25,590 bases of DNA from an uncultured Eubacterium sp. (GTDB taxonomy: Bacteria > Bacillota > Clostridia > Peptostreptococcales > Anaerovoracaceae): NCBI GenBank assembly GCA_900543485.1, contig UQRM01000032.1:1-25590 (forward strand), in the 5' to 3' direction. Shown in pieces: positions 15,236 through 23,202 of this stretch (its first letter is position 1; each line of letters begins with the position of its first letter). The notes below the pieces were generated by a model that was not told where the DNA came from, did no database searches, and worked only from the letters and a program-made list of their open reading frames with translations. The position numbers and the translations under genes are program-made.

Positions 15236-16657
15236 TCACTGCACGACTTTGACTACTATCAGATTAGTAGTTCCCGAAACCTGCAGCGGCATCCCCGCAC
15301 TGAAGACTACCGTGTCGCCTTTCTTTATGAGACCTGCGCTCTCGGCCTCCGCCGTCACCTTATCCATCAGATCATCCCAATCGTTGCTGAACTCGGTCAG
15401 AAGCGGGATCACGCCTCTGGTGAGAGCCTGCTGATGATAAGTTTTCAACCTTGGAGTCGCGGCGATTATCGGCTCAACAGGTTTGTATTTCGCCATCATT
15501 TCCGCCGTATAGCCTGACGTCGTCACGGCGATTATAGCGCTGGCCTTTATATCTTTCGCGGTGGTGCATGCCGCATGGCCTATAGCATTCGCTATATCCT
15601 TTTCATCGGATTCCACCTCGAGGAATTTATACTGGTTCACGTCCTCGGCGTCCTGCTCAGCCCGGCAGACTATTTTTGCCATAGCCTCAACGGTCTCCAC
15701 CGGGTATTTCCCGGCCGCGCTCTCTCCCGAAAGCATTACCGCTGAAGTCCCATCGAACACGGCGTTGGCCACATCGGTTATCTCAGCCCTGGTAGGAGAC
15801 GTACTGAAAGTCATGGATTCCAGCATCTGAGTGGCCGTTATCACCAGTTTTCCTTCCCGGCAGCATTCCTTGATGAATTTCTTCTGTATGCCCGGCAGCT
15901 TTTCAAAATCCACTTCGACACCCATATCGCCTCTGGCTACCATTATCCCGTCTGACAGCCGCAATATATCATGAAAGTTGCTGATGCCTTCCATGTTCTC
16001 TATCTTGGAGATTATCTTTATCTTTTTCCCGCCATTGTCATTGAGCAGCGTTCTCAGTTCTTCCACATCTCTGCCGCTCCGCACGAAGGACGCCGCCACA
16101 TAATCCACATCCATCTCGATACCAAAGAGGATATCATTCCTGTCAGCTTCGCTGATATATTCCAGATCCAGAGATTTGTTCGGTATATTGACTCCCTTCC
16201 TGCTCTTTATCCTTCCGCCTTCCAGGACACGGCACACAACTTCCGTATCTGTAGTAGCTACGACCTCCATCTTTATCCTGCCGTCGTCTATCAATATCCT
16301 TGTCCCTTTTTCAACTTGAGTCGGAAGCGCTTTGTATGTGGTGCTGACCTTCTCTTTCGTGCCTTCACAGCTCTCAGAAGTGAGCGTGAACATATCGCCT
16401 TCCTTCAGATCCGCGCCGCCGTCGGTGAAATCGCCAATCCTTATCTCAGGTCCTTTGGTATCCAGCAGAACGGCCGCCGGGATGCCCAGCTCATCTCTTA
16501 CCTTTCTGAATGTCTCTATAGTCTCTCTGTGCTGCTGGTGAGTCCCATGGGAAAAATTCAGCCTGGCCACATTCATACCGGCCTTCAACATCGCTCTCAT
16601 GGTTTCTTCATCTTTGCTCGCAGGGCCCAGAGTGCATACTATCTTGGTTTTTTTCAT
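15236..16657 (-). CDS. pyk: Pyruvate kinase
   Basis: Converts PEP and ADP to pyruvate and ATP, the last step of glycolysis. About 473 residues, beginning MKKTKIVCTLGPASKDEET. Motifs: NFSHGTH, DTKGPEIRIG (the Glu here is the mark of potassium-dependent enzymes), the active-site block KIISKIENMEG and ARGDMGVEV. The C-terminal allosteric domain ends SGTTNLIVVKVVQ. It lacks the extra PEP-utiliser-like C-terminal domain of Bacillus pyruvate kinases. Two adjacent ATGs (16658-16660 and 16655-16657) follow AGGTGG; the second has the better spacing (6 bases). It is the last gene of murT-gatD-pyk, 35 bases after gatD, an unusual pairing of glycolysis with cell-wall genes. Confidence 0.96.
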   Translation of the reverse strand: MKKTKIVCTLGPASKDEETMRAMLKAGMNVARLNFSHGTHQQHRETIETFRKVRDELGIPAAVLLDTKGPEIRIGDFTDGGADLKEGDMFTLTSESCEGTKEKVSTTYKALPTQVEKGTRILIDDGRIKMEVVATTDTEVVCRVLEGGRIKSRKGVNIPNKSLDLEYISEADRNDILFGIEMDVDYVAASFVRSGRDVEELRTLLNDNGGKKIKIISKIENMEGISNFHDILRLSDGIMVARGDMGVEVDFEKLPGIQKKFIKECCREGKLVITATQMLESMTFSTSPTRAEITDVANAVFDGTSAVMLSGESAAGKYPVETVEAMAKIVCRAEQDAEDVNQYKFLEVESDEKDIANAIGHAACTTAKDIKASAIIAVTTSGYTAEMMAKYKPVEPIIAATPRLKTYHQQALTRGVIPLLTEFSNDWDDLMDKVTAEAESAGLIKKGDTVVFSAGMPLQVSGTTNLIVVKVVQ

Positions 16658-16692
16658 CATTGTCCACCTGCCTTTCTTCGTTGTTTCTTCTG

Positions 16693-17454
16693 TCAATAGT
16701 AAAATCCTGTGTTCGGATCGGAATACTCCTTTACTCTGTCTTCATAAGCATCCATCGCGGCTTCCTCAAAAGCTAATGTCTGATCCTCCACGCCGCATCG
16801 TTGCAGGATATACCGGGCGAACGGCGGATTGAGTACCAGGAGAGGCCCTATCACATATGTGGCCATGAAATTGTTGAGCCTGATACCCTCTTCTTTTATC
16901 TCCGGATTGAGTCCCGGCCCCCGTTCTGTCATAAACAGCGGCGATGCCTCTGTGCCGTCTTCCCAATAGGAATGAGTGAACTGGCTCTTGAAGCCCACTA
17001 TCTTCATCGGATCCGCACCCCCGGCCGCATCGCCGCTCTGCTGCTTTCCGCTGTCGAAAGTACCGATGTACAGCGAGTTAAACCTGTTCATCATATCTCT
17101 CTTTGTCGTTATGTCAACCAGTCCCAGCCCGTCTACGATCGTTCCATCCACGTCTTCTATCCGCTTGCCAAATACCTCCAGAGCATTACCGGTGATGAGG
17201 AAATTGGCTCCGTCTTTCATCAGCTCCTCTATTCGCTGCCTGTATCCCGATAATTGCCGGATAGCCAATTGCTGAGAGCTTTCGGTCATAGTTCCCATGT
17301 ATATCAGGTCAGGCGTCTCCGATACCAGCAGCGGCCTGTCGTTTATGGCCGTTTCGATGACTTCTATATGAGGACATGATTTCTTCAGATATTTGATATT
17401 TTCCAACTCCCCGTACAGGTTGCATATTTCCGGGAAGAGTACTTCCACCTTCAT
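16693..17454 (-). CDS. GatD-like class I amidotransferase homologue lacking catalytic Cys and His
   Basis: A homologue of GatD, the glutaminase subunit of lipid II isoglutaminyl synthase (MurT-GatD), which amidates D-Glu of the peptidoglycan stem. 253 residues, starting VEVLFPEICNLYGELENI, as GatD does. The nucleophile elbow, CGGYQ-like in active members, reads FLITGNALEVFG, with Thr88 where Cys belongs. The His segment, TYLHGP-like in relatives, reads ATYVIGPLLVLNP, with Ile202 where His belongs. The glutamine-site GGGQDxEQ-like motif is also changed (MGTMTESSQQ, 53-62). Both codons are clear (ACC and ATA) and the frame is intact, so this is a conserved-length protein that cannot be a standard glutaminase. 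It overlaps the 3' end of murT by 4 bases, implying a complex. No conventional function is assigned. Confidence 0.85.
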   Translation of the reverse strand: MKVEVLFPEICNLYGELENIKYLKKSCPHIEVIETAINDRPLLVSETPDLIYMGTMTESSQQLAIRQLSGYRQRIEELMKDGANFLITGNALEVFGKRIEDVDGTIVDGLGLVDITTKRDMMNRFNSLYIGTFDSGKQQSGDAAGGADPMKIVGFKSQFTHSYWEDGTEASPLFMTERGPGLNPEIKEEGIRLNNFMATYVIGPLLVLNPPFARYILQRCGVEDQTLAFEEAAMDAYEDRVKEYSDPNTGFYY

Positions 17455-18830
17455 ATTCTGTCTTCCTCTCTTTCTTCGATGATCTTCTTGACTTTGTCGG
17501 CCACCTTTTTCCCCAGCTGTATGGAATCGGTCCCATACAAGACATATATATGACTGCCGGTAAGCTTCAGCTTATCAGGCGCGTCCAGTTCGTCCTCCGT
17601 GTATGATATTTTCTCATCAGGGATCCCGGCCATCAACAGCCTCAGCCTGTAATCCTTTCCTCTGGGACCGCACACCACTATATTCTCTATATCGTCGTTA
17701 TCGAGGAGTTCAAAATCGCAGTCGTACATCCAGCATATATTCTCAGACCACGTCCTGGCGTCGCCCCGACAGCTGTTCATGATGATTATCTCTTTTTTCC
17801 CTTCGCATCCGGAAATATAATCAAAAACTCTGGAAGTGGCAAAAGCGTTTTTATCCTTTGCTAACATTCTGCATATAGTATAGCTGTAGACTTTGTCCTC
17901 ATCGTATCGCGAACCTACTATATCGATATTTTTCAGGAAGCCTTGTATCTGCCGGTGCGAATATCCCAGTTCTGATAACAGCGCCACCACCGAAACCACG
18001 TTGTAGATATTATATACGCTGTCGTTGAGCAGCCTGTAGCGAACATCGCCGTTTCTGTCCCTGATGGCGATAGTCATATCTGACAGATCCACATCATGAC
18101 CGGCATAATCATACTCAGGAGCTTTGAATCCACACTGAGGACAATAAGCTCTGCCTATATGGCTGTATCTGACGTACTCGTATTTCAGCCTGCTGTGACA
18201 CTTGGGACATATCTGAAAATCGTTTATCAGATTGTGGCATTCCGTCTCATCACCGTCCATCTTCTCTATGCCGAAATAGACTCTCTGGTTTTCAGGCGAT
18301 ACGCCGGAACAGATCATATCATCTGCGTTGAGTATCAGCTTGGTGCTTTCGGGAATGTATCTGGTAAGAATGCCCGAAATATACTCAGGATGTCCGTTCC
18401 TCATGATAGAATCTCTTGACAGGTTGGTCACGACCATATATTCGGGCTTTATATACGGATATATCAGTCTGGCAGAACGCTCATCTATCTCAAAGATACC
18501 CATCTCTTTGGTGCATCCTCCTCCTATGCCGCAATTCTGTATCAGACTGGTTGCCAGCCCCGTATTGATATTGGAACCGGCTCTGTTGTCGACTACCTTC
18601 CTACCGTCCAGCGCAAGAGCGTCTATCATCATATTGGTAACGGTAGTCTTTCCGTTGGTTCCCGTAATAGCGATGATCCTCTTCGGTTTCCCTATATATC
18701 TCAGAAACTGAGGACAGATCTTTATAGCTATGACACCCGGAAAATTGGTGCCGTTATGTCCCGTTATCTTAAGGGCGACTATGGACAGCTTGGCTACCCA
18801 CAGCGCTATCAGAAATCTTAATCTTCCCAT
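17451..18830 (-). CDS. murT: MurT-like Mur ligase (lipid II isoglutaminyl synthase subunit homologue)
   Basis: 459 residues from the ATG at 18828-18830; an ATG seven codons earlier lacks a ribosome binding site. Domains: N-terminal hydrophobic helix (about 5-20), Mur-ligase middle domain with P-loop AITGTNGKTTVTN (54-66), FEIDE (113-117) and TNLSRDS. A four-Cys zinc ribbon of the MurT type follows (C208, C211, C230, C233), then the C-terminal DUF1727 domain. The last is degenerate: the family's ADGxDxSWxWD segment reads GDARTWSENICWMYD, with Trp361 and Asn364 at the two Asp positions, and the usual KNPAGxNQ-like segment reads KDKNAFATS. The ATP site looks functional. It is the first gene of murT-gatD-pyk from an extended -10 promoter. 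Whether it still amidates lipid II is unclear. Confidence 0.85.
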   Translation of the reverse strand: MGRLRFLIALWVAKLSIVALKITGHNGTNFPGVIAIKICPQFLRYIGKPKRIIAITGTNGKTTVTNMMIDALALDGRKVVDNRAGSNINTGLATSLIQNCGIGGGCTKEMGIFEIDERSARLIYPYIKPEYMVVTNLSRDSIMRNGHPEYISGILTRYIPESTKLILNADDMICSGVSPENQRVYFGIEKMDGDETECHNLINDFQICPKCHSRLKYEYVRYSHIGRAYCPQCGFKAPEYDYAGHDVDLSDMTIAIRDRNGDVRYRLLNDSVYNIYNVVSVVALLSELGYSHRQIQGFLKNIDIVGSRYDEDKVYSYTICRMLAKDKNAFATSRVFDYISGCEGKKEIIIMNSCRGDARTWSENICWMYDCDFELLDNDDIENIVVCGPRGKDYRLRLLMAGIPDEKISYTEDELDAPDKLKLTGSHIYVLYGTDSIQLGKKVADKVKKIIEEREEDRI

Positions 18831-18868
18831 ACTTCCCTGCCTTTCTTTCATCTGTTTACAACTTCGTT

Positions 18869-18877
18869 ATTATATCA
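18869..18877 (-). promoter_or_regulatory. Extended -10 promoter of murT-gatD-pyk
   Basis: Minus strand TGATATAAT: TATAAT at 18869-18874 preceded by TGA (18875-18877), about 39 bases before the murT start. The -35 is weak. Confidence 0.65.
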
Positions 18878-18950
18878 CGACTTCAGCAGCGATGCCATAT
18901 AAAACAGCGCCCTTTTCCGCGGCCTGCGCTGTGATCGTCCGAATACTCCG

Positions 18951-19007
18951 GCACAAAAAACACAAGACATCCTGTTTATCATATAAGATAAAACGACAGG
19001 ATGTCTT
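18951..19007 (-). terminator. Terminator of the ATP-grasp gene
   Basis: A perfect 12-bp stem AAGACATCCTGT / ACAGGATGTCTT (18964-18975, 18996-19007) with an inner TTATC / GATAA stem lies 10 bases after the stop codon. On the minus strand it is followed by TGTGTTTTTTGTG. It separates this gene from murT. Confidence 0.85.
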
Positions 19008-19017
19008 CGGTGATTCT

Positions 19018-20058
19018 TTATCGATATTTAAACCTCGGAACTATCTTCTGGATCCTCTCCAGGATCCCTCTTCTGTCCTTGCTCTGCCCCGGCAGCTGCA
19101 TATACTCATACGCTCCGTAAGGATTCCCTTCGATGATGAGAGGACCGTTTTCAGTCACCGCAACGTCCCATCCGACATATCTGACCTGAGGGATTACCAT
19201 CGCAGCCTCCAGTATCATCTTCTTGGCCTCTTCAAAATACGGTATCTTCAACCCCATGAAATTCTTTCCTGTATAAGGATGCTCGGTGTAGAACAGGTCC
19301 TTCGTCGTCTCTCCGCTGTGGAGAGGGAACTTTATCTCTCCGGTATCGAGTTCTATCGGGCCATGCATCCCGTAGATATCTATGAATCTTCCTCTGTCTC
19401 CAAACTTCTGTGCCGCGTAGAGCAGATGAGGCTTGCCGTCATCTCCTATCAGCGTAACCATCCTCATCGTATTCAGCGCATACGGATATATATCCTTTAT
19501 GACATGATGATTCGTTATCACTTCTTCAATTATTCCCAGATTTTTTTCCTTTATGAAATCGTAGAATTCCTCACCGGATTTAAAATCCTCTTTTTTCATA
19601 AGCTCTGCACCATGCCCACATTCCGAATCAGTTATCTTTCCGAAAAGCTCATCGTGCTGGTTGAAATATTCTATGATCTCTTCCTTTGAAGATGCCTCGA
19701 CATCGAGACTGCTCCTCCCGGTAAAATCCTTGAACGCTTCGGCAAACTCGCACTTGTTGTCGAAATAATGCTCGTATGCGGCATCATTTACGAGATTGGT
19801 GAACTTCTTGTTCTTCAGTCTCGTCATGTATGTCTCTCTCAGTTCATCGCTCAATTCATAGAAATGGAAGATCACATAATCGTAATATCCGCTCCCGAAT
19901 TTTTTGAGACAATACATCATATCTCTGAAACATTTTATCCTGCTCATCCCGGTCCGCTTGTGGACGAGATCGATACATTCCCTGAGTTTTTTCAGCTCAG
20001 CATTGCGCAGGACGCGCATACCGTACTGCAGCTTGTTTTCTTTAACATCGGCCTTCAT
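19018..20058 (-). CDS. ATP-grasp protein, sugar-transfer-associated type
   Basis: 346 residues, best matched by eye to the sugar-transfer-associated ATP-grasp family, found near polysaccharide and capsule genes. It would use ATP to join a carboxylate to an amine or similar nucleophile. Visible: a helical Lys/Arg-rich N-terminal part (about 1-90), the ATP-grasp lysine region FGKITDSECGHG (139-150), TMRMVTL (197-203), and the metal-binding end YVGWDVAVTENGPLIIEGN (294-312), where E310 and N312 fit the usual Mg2+ ligands. No glycosyltransferase or polysaccharide gene is nearby, which is unusual for the family. A GGGGG run lies about 14 bases before the ATG, farther than ideal. It has its own promoter and terminator. 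Substrate unknown. Confidence 0.75.
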   Translation of the reverse strand: MKADVKENKLQYGMRVLRNAELKKLRECIDLVHKRTGMSRIKCFRDMMYCLKKFGSGYYDYVIFHFYELSDELRETYMTRLKNKKFTNLVNDAAYEHYFDNKCEFAEAFKDFTGRSSLDVEASSKEEIIEYFNQHDELFGKITDSECGHGAELMKKEDFKSGEEFYDFIKEKNLGIIEEVITNHHVIKDIYPYALNTMRMVTLIGDDGKPHLLYAAQKFGDRGRFIDIYGMHGPIELDTGEIKFPLHSGETTKDLFYTEHPYTGKNFMGLKIPYFEEAKKMILEAAMVIPQVRYVGWDVAVTENGPLIIEGNPYGAYEYMQLPGQSKDRRGILERIQKIVPRFKYR

Positions 20059-20147
20059 GACTCTTTCAAAATCCCCCTAACCGCATAAATTAAGTATATG
20101 TCATAATGCTTGACTTTAAGCACTTTTTCCACAACATAACATATAAA

Positions 20148-20176
20148 AATATAACATATCCATCTGCTTATTTCAA
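20148..20176 (-). promoter_or_regulatory. Promoter of the ATP-grasp gene
   Basis: Minus strand TTGAAA (20171-20176), 17 bases, TATATT (20148-20153). This leaves a leader of about 80 bases before the start codon. Both hexamers match consensus at 5 of 6 positions. Confidence 0.7.
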
Positions 20177-20265
20177 TCTATATAGTTATTATTAAAAAAT
20201 TCTTAAGGCAGCCCTTATGCTCGATACGTTCCTCGCCCCTTTTTTCCGGTAACCTCCCTCTTTCG

Positions 20266-20625
20266 TCATTTCTGCGATATGAACTGAACGCTTACTCCGT
20301 TGGGATCCTTTACGAAAAAGAATGATGTTCCCGGGACTGGTTTCATAAGCGGAGTTGCTTCCATTCCCTTGTTCCACAGTTCCTCATGATATCGTTCGGC
20401 GTCTTCCACTTCAAATCCTATGGATATCCCTTCTCCACTGTAGGCTTCGTCCTCGTTGCCTATCAGCTCTATACAGGTATCCCCTTTCTCATCAGCGAGG
20501 AAAACTATGTTGAGAGGGCCTTTCCCCCGCATGTCGCGCGTTATCTCTAGCCCGGCGACGTCCTGATAAAATTTTACCGACTCCTCCAGCTTCCCGCTGT
20601 TTATCGTGATATGTTCGATCTTCAT
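20266..20625 (-). CDS. Small VOC (glyoxalase/bleomycin-resistance fold) protein
   Basis: 119 residues of the vicinal oxygen chelate fold, two beta-alpha-beta-beta-beta units: the first about 1-56 (MKIEHITINSGKLEESVKFY), the second about 65-117 (GISIGFEVEDAERYHEELWN then FFFVKDPNGVSVQFI). Metal ligands expected at strand ends are partly kept: H5 and E53 in the first half. In the second half the positions normally His and Glu are not (SIGF, VQF with Q114). So it may bind a ligand without the standard metal site. The ATG has AAGGAG upstream. Its Ile codons resemble the core genes. Only a weak hairpin follows it (about 20209-20221 on the minus strand), so read-through into the ATP-grasp gene is possible. 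Function unknown. Confidence 0.75.
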   Translation of the reverse strand: MKIEHITINSGKLEESVKFYQDVAGLEITRDMRGKGPLNIVFLADEKGDTCIELIGNEDEAYSGEGISIGFEVEDAERYHEELWNKGMEATPLMKPVPGTSFFFVKDPNGVSVQFISQK

Positions 20626-20823
20626 TCCCTTTCTCTCCTTTCTCTGCTGCCAGAAGCACCGCGTTCATATCGATACAAAATATCTGTTCCAGCTGCTGCC
20701 TTTCAGACATCTCTCCCGAAAGCGACCCCTATTCATCTCCGTTTTTATGATCTGCCCTGCTTCCGGATGATGCTGAGCACAGCTTTAATATATATTATCA
20801 TGTTTTCTTTCTTTTTCCTACCT

Positions 20824-20867
20824 AATAAAATATGAAAGCATCCACAGGACCGCTTCCCAGGATGCTT
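20824..20867 (-). terminator. Terminator after the glycerol-dehydrogenase-like gene
   Basis: The stem AAGCATCC / GGATGCTT (20836-20843, 20860-20867) is followed on the minus strand by the AT-rich run TCATATTTTATTAGG. It lies about 90 bases after the stop at 20959; the bases between hold nothing recognisable. Confidence 0.6.
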
Positions 20868-20958
20868 CCATTGGAGGTATTACTAACGATTTTATCGTCA
20901 GTCCAGGACGCCCCCTAATGCGGCATCCTGCTTTTCATCTATACAGCTGCTCTGTACT

Positions 20959-22064
20959 CTATACAAGACTCTTGCCGTTATGATACATCTGGCCGATAGC
21001 GTCTGCCGTTTTAATCGCTCCGACAGCATCTGCCGCCGTCACCTCAAACGGGTGGTTCTTCGGCCCCTGCTGGTTCAACACATCTGCTGCCACCATATTG
21101 AATTCTTCCTCTGTCAAATCGTCGAGGCGGATTTCCGCCAATGTCACTGGCAGTCCTACACTGATGCAGAACCGTACCACTTCATCGATCTCTTCCTTTG
21201 GCGCGCCCTGCAGCACCAGCATACACAATGTGGAAAATGCTACATATTCGCCATGATGCATGTATTCTTCTCTATGGGTCAATGAACAGAATGCGTAATA
21301 GAAAGTATGATCCGATGCGCCGCCGCTGCTTTCCATACCAAGGCCGCTCAGCAGCACATTGACTTCGATGATCTTATTAAGATCCTTCGTCATCACCTTC
21401 TGATCGCAGGCCAGCTTGGCTGCAAGGCCATGCTTCAGAAGCAGCTCATAGGACAGCTTGGAAATAGCCATAGATGCTTCCGTCGGTTTGGCGCCGTATT
21501 CATTATCTTTATACTGTTTGTAGGCAACTCTGGCTCCAAAATATGTGGAAAGAGCGTCGCCCATACCGGAAACTAAAAATCTGGTGGGTGCATTTACGAT
21601 AACGTGAGTATCCACCAGGACGATATCCGGATTCTTCGTGAAATGGACTTCCTGGTCTAGGGAACCGTCTTCATTATAGATGACGGCAAGAGAGCCCGTC
21701 GATGCATCGCTGGCTGCAATGGTCGGGATGATCACCAGCGGAACACCCAGTCTGTCACCTGCGGTCTTGGCGGTATCGATTACTTTACCCCCCCCATACC
21801 GATGACAGCGTCCACCTTCTCCTTCTCGCCGATCTCCGCAACGGATGCGACCTGTTTCCATGAGCTCTCCCCTTCAAATACTACAGGAACGACTTCATGT
21901 TCTTCTCCCAGGCTTTTTTCGATTATTTCTCCCAGATCCTTCAGCCTGTTCTTGCTAGCCAGCAAGAGAAATTTCTTTCCCATATGGGAAATATGTTTTT
22001 TGATGTTATATAGTTCATCGTACCCCTGGATATATTTACCCGGGGCACCAAAAATCTGTGTCAT
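20959..22064 (-). pseudogene. Glycerol-dehydrogenase-like gene with a frameshift at a G8 tract
   Basis: An iron/zinc-type alcohol dehydrogenase of the glycerol dehydrogenase (GldA) group, which oxidises glycerol or related diols with NAD. It is split into two frames. The first (start ATG 22062-22064, GGAGG 7 bases upstream) reads TQIFGAPGKYIQG to VDAVIGMGG and stops. The second continues KVIDTAKTAGDRLGVPLVIIPT to the end. They meet in a run of eight G (minus strand, 21788-21795); nine would restore GMGGGKVIDTAK, the family's NAD-binding motif. Metal-ligand regions (GMGDALSTYF, GGASDHTF, YMHHGEYVAF) are intact, so apart from this one base the gene looks healthy. It may be a sequencing error, a phase-variable switch or a recent pseudogene. 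It follows the AraC gene on the same strand. Confidence 0.8.
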
Positions 22065-22135
22065 ATTGTTTACCTCCATGGTCCGTATTGTTTGAAAGTT
22101 TCGATCTAGAACATCAGAGTGTAAAACAACGATTT

Positions 22136-22975
22136 CTAATTTTGATTCTCATATAAGCTGAATGCATCCTTCGGAAGCATTCCAGTTAACTTTTTATAGG
22201 TGGAATTCATGTGTGACTGATCGTAGTACCCGCAGATCTGTGCAAGATCAGCAAGGCTGGAGCATTTCACATTTTCTTCCTTTCCCAGATGGTAGGACCA
22301 CTGCATCTGCACTACCTGGCCGAAAGTCTTCATCTTCATGCCCAGCTTCTGCCCCATGACCTTTCTCAGATATCGATCCGTATATCCGGTCTCCTCCGCA
22401 AGCTCTGCCATCCTGATCATACCGTGACTGCTGACGATCCTGTTTGTCACATAGCTGGACAGAAGGTCCACTTCGTATCCGTCTTGCAGTCTGCCGACGA
22501 CATAGTTGGAAAGCACATGTATTCTCTCGGCGAAGTTTTCAGCGTTTTTCAGGTCGTTAAGGATGTTATGCCCATTGTACATCACATTCTCCGCTTCCAT
22601 GGTAGTCCCTGCCGCATCGCAAAGATCCTCTGTGAAAATATTCCCCAGCATGCCCGGACAGAACTTGATCCCGCATATGGTCCTGACATCATCGATGAAA
22701 TCTATATCCTTCATGGAACGTAAATTTTCCGTGCCGCCCATAAAGTAACAGTAAGTCCTGTTATTCGTATACAGCGTCATGATGTCAGCACAGATATCGG
22801 GGAAGGCGATATGCTTCTGGGAATCGAAATTCTCCACCTGATAAGCCTCCCATACGATACCGTTCAGCATATTTCCCCGCGCCGGCCTGTATGTAGTATA
22901 GAGGTTATTATGTTCCAAATAAGGTTGGTGACTGTAAAAGTCATATCCCTTCAATGATCTCACCGCGGTACTCAT
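22136..22975 (-). CDS. AraC-family transcriptional regulator
   Basis: 279 residues. The C-terminal 100 carry the two helix-turn-helix motifs of the AraC/XylS family: IRMAELAEETGYTDRYLRKV (about 186-206), then SSLADLAQICGYYDQSHMNS (about 239-258) ending in the usual KLTGMLPKDAF. The N-terminal part (about 1-170) is a ligand or partner domain resembling the DUF6597-type beta-barrel seen in some AraC proteins, but I cannot name its ligand. The ATG is preceded by GGGGGA. It sits 71 bases upstream of the glycerol-dehydrogenase-like gene on the same strand and is followed by it without a visible terminator, so it probably controls this accessory block. Ile codons are mostly ATC, unlike the housekeeping genes. 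Confidence 0.88.
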   Translation of the reverse strand: MSTAVRSLKGYDFYSHQPYLEHNNLYTTYRPARGNMLNGIVWEAYQVENFDSQKHIAFPDICADIMTLYTNNRTYCYFMGGTENLRSMKDIDFIDDVRTICGIKFCPGMLGNIFTEDLCDAAGTTMEAENVMYNGHNILNDLKNAENFAERIHVLSNYVVGRLQDGYEVDLLSSYVTNRIVSSHGMIRMAELAEETGYTDRYLRKVMGQKLGMKMKTFGQVVQMQWSYHLGKEENVKCSSLADLAQICGYYDQSHMNSTYKKLTGMLPKDAFSLYENQN

Positions 22976-23039
22976 CTTTGTTCCCCCGTTTCTTCATCTG
23001 AAAAAGACTCCGGCTTTCGGTCGTTCTTATTCGTTTTTG

Positions 23040-23048
23040 ATTATATCA
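23040..23048 (-). promoter_or_regulatory. Extended -10 promoter of the AraC-family gene
   Basis: Minus strand TGATATAAT: TATAAT at 23040-23045 with TGA at 23046-23048, about 65 bases before the start. No good -35, suggesting dependence on the extended element or an activator. Confidence 0.6.
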
Positions 23049-23105
23049 CATTTATACAATACTTCTCCTGTGCTTTATAGCAAAAAACGGAACAGAAGCT
23101 ATATC

Positions 23106-23159
23106 AAAAAAAGATACCCTCGGCCGTGACGAGCATTAATGGCTCATCTCAGACGGGGG
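23106..23159 (-). terminator. Terminator of the aminotransferase gene
   Basis: Minus-strand hairpin: CCGT / ACGG (23124-23127, 23153-23156) and GATGAGC / GCTCGTC (23042-style pairing at 23042 is not involved; arms 23128-23134 and 23142-23148, one G-U pair), followed by TATCTTTTTTT (23106-23116). It lies about 45 bases after the stop codon. Confidence 0.7.
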
Positions 23160-23202
23160 CTTTATATATTATATGGAGAAATTGGAAGCTAAATCTGTCT
23201 GC

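Noticed and set aside
20209..20221. Weak hairpin after the small VOC gene as a terminator
   Set aside because: Only about five base pairs with a nearby T-run; too weak to list as a terminator.
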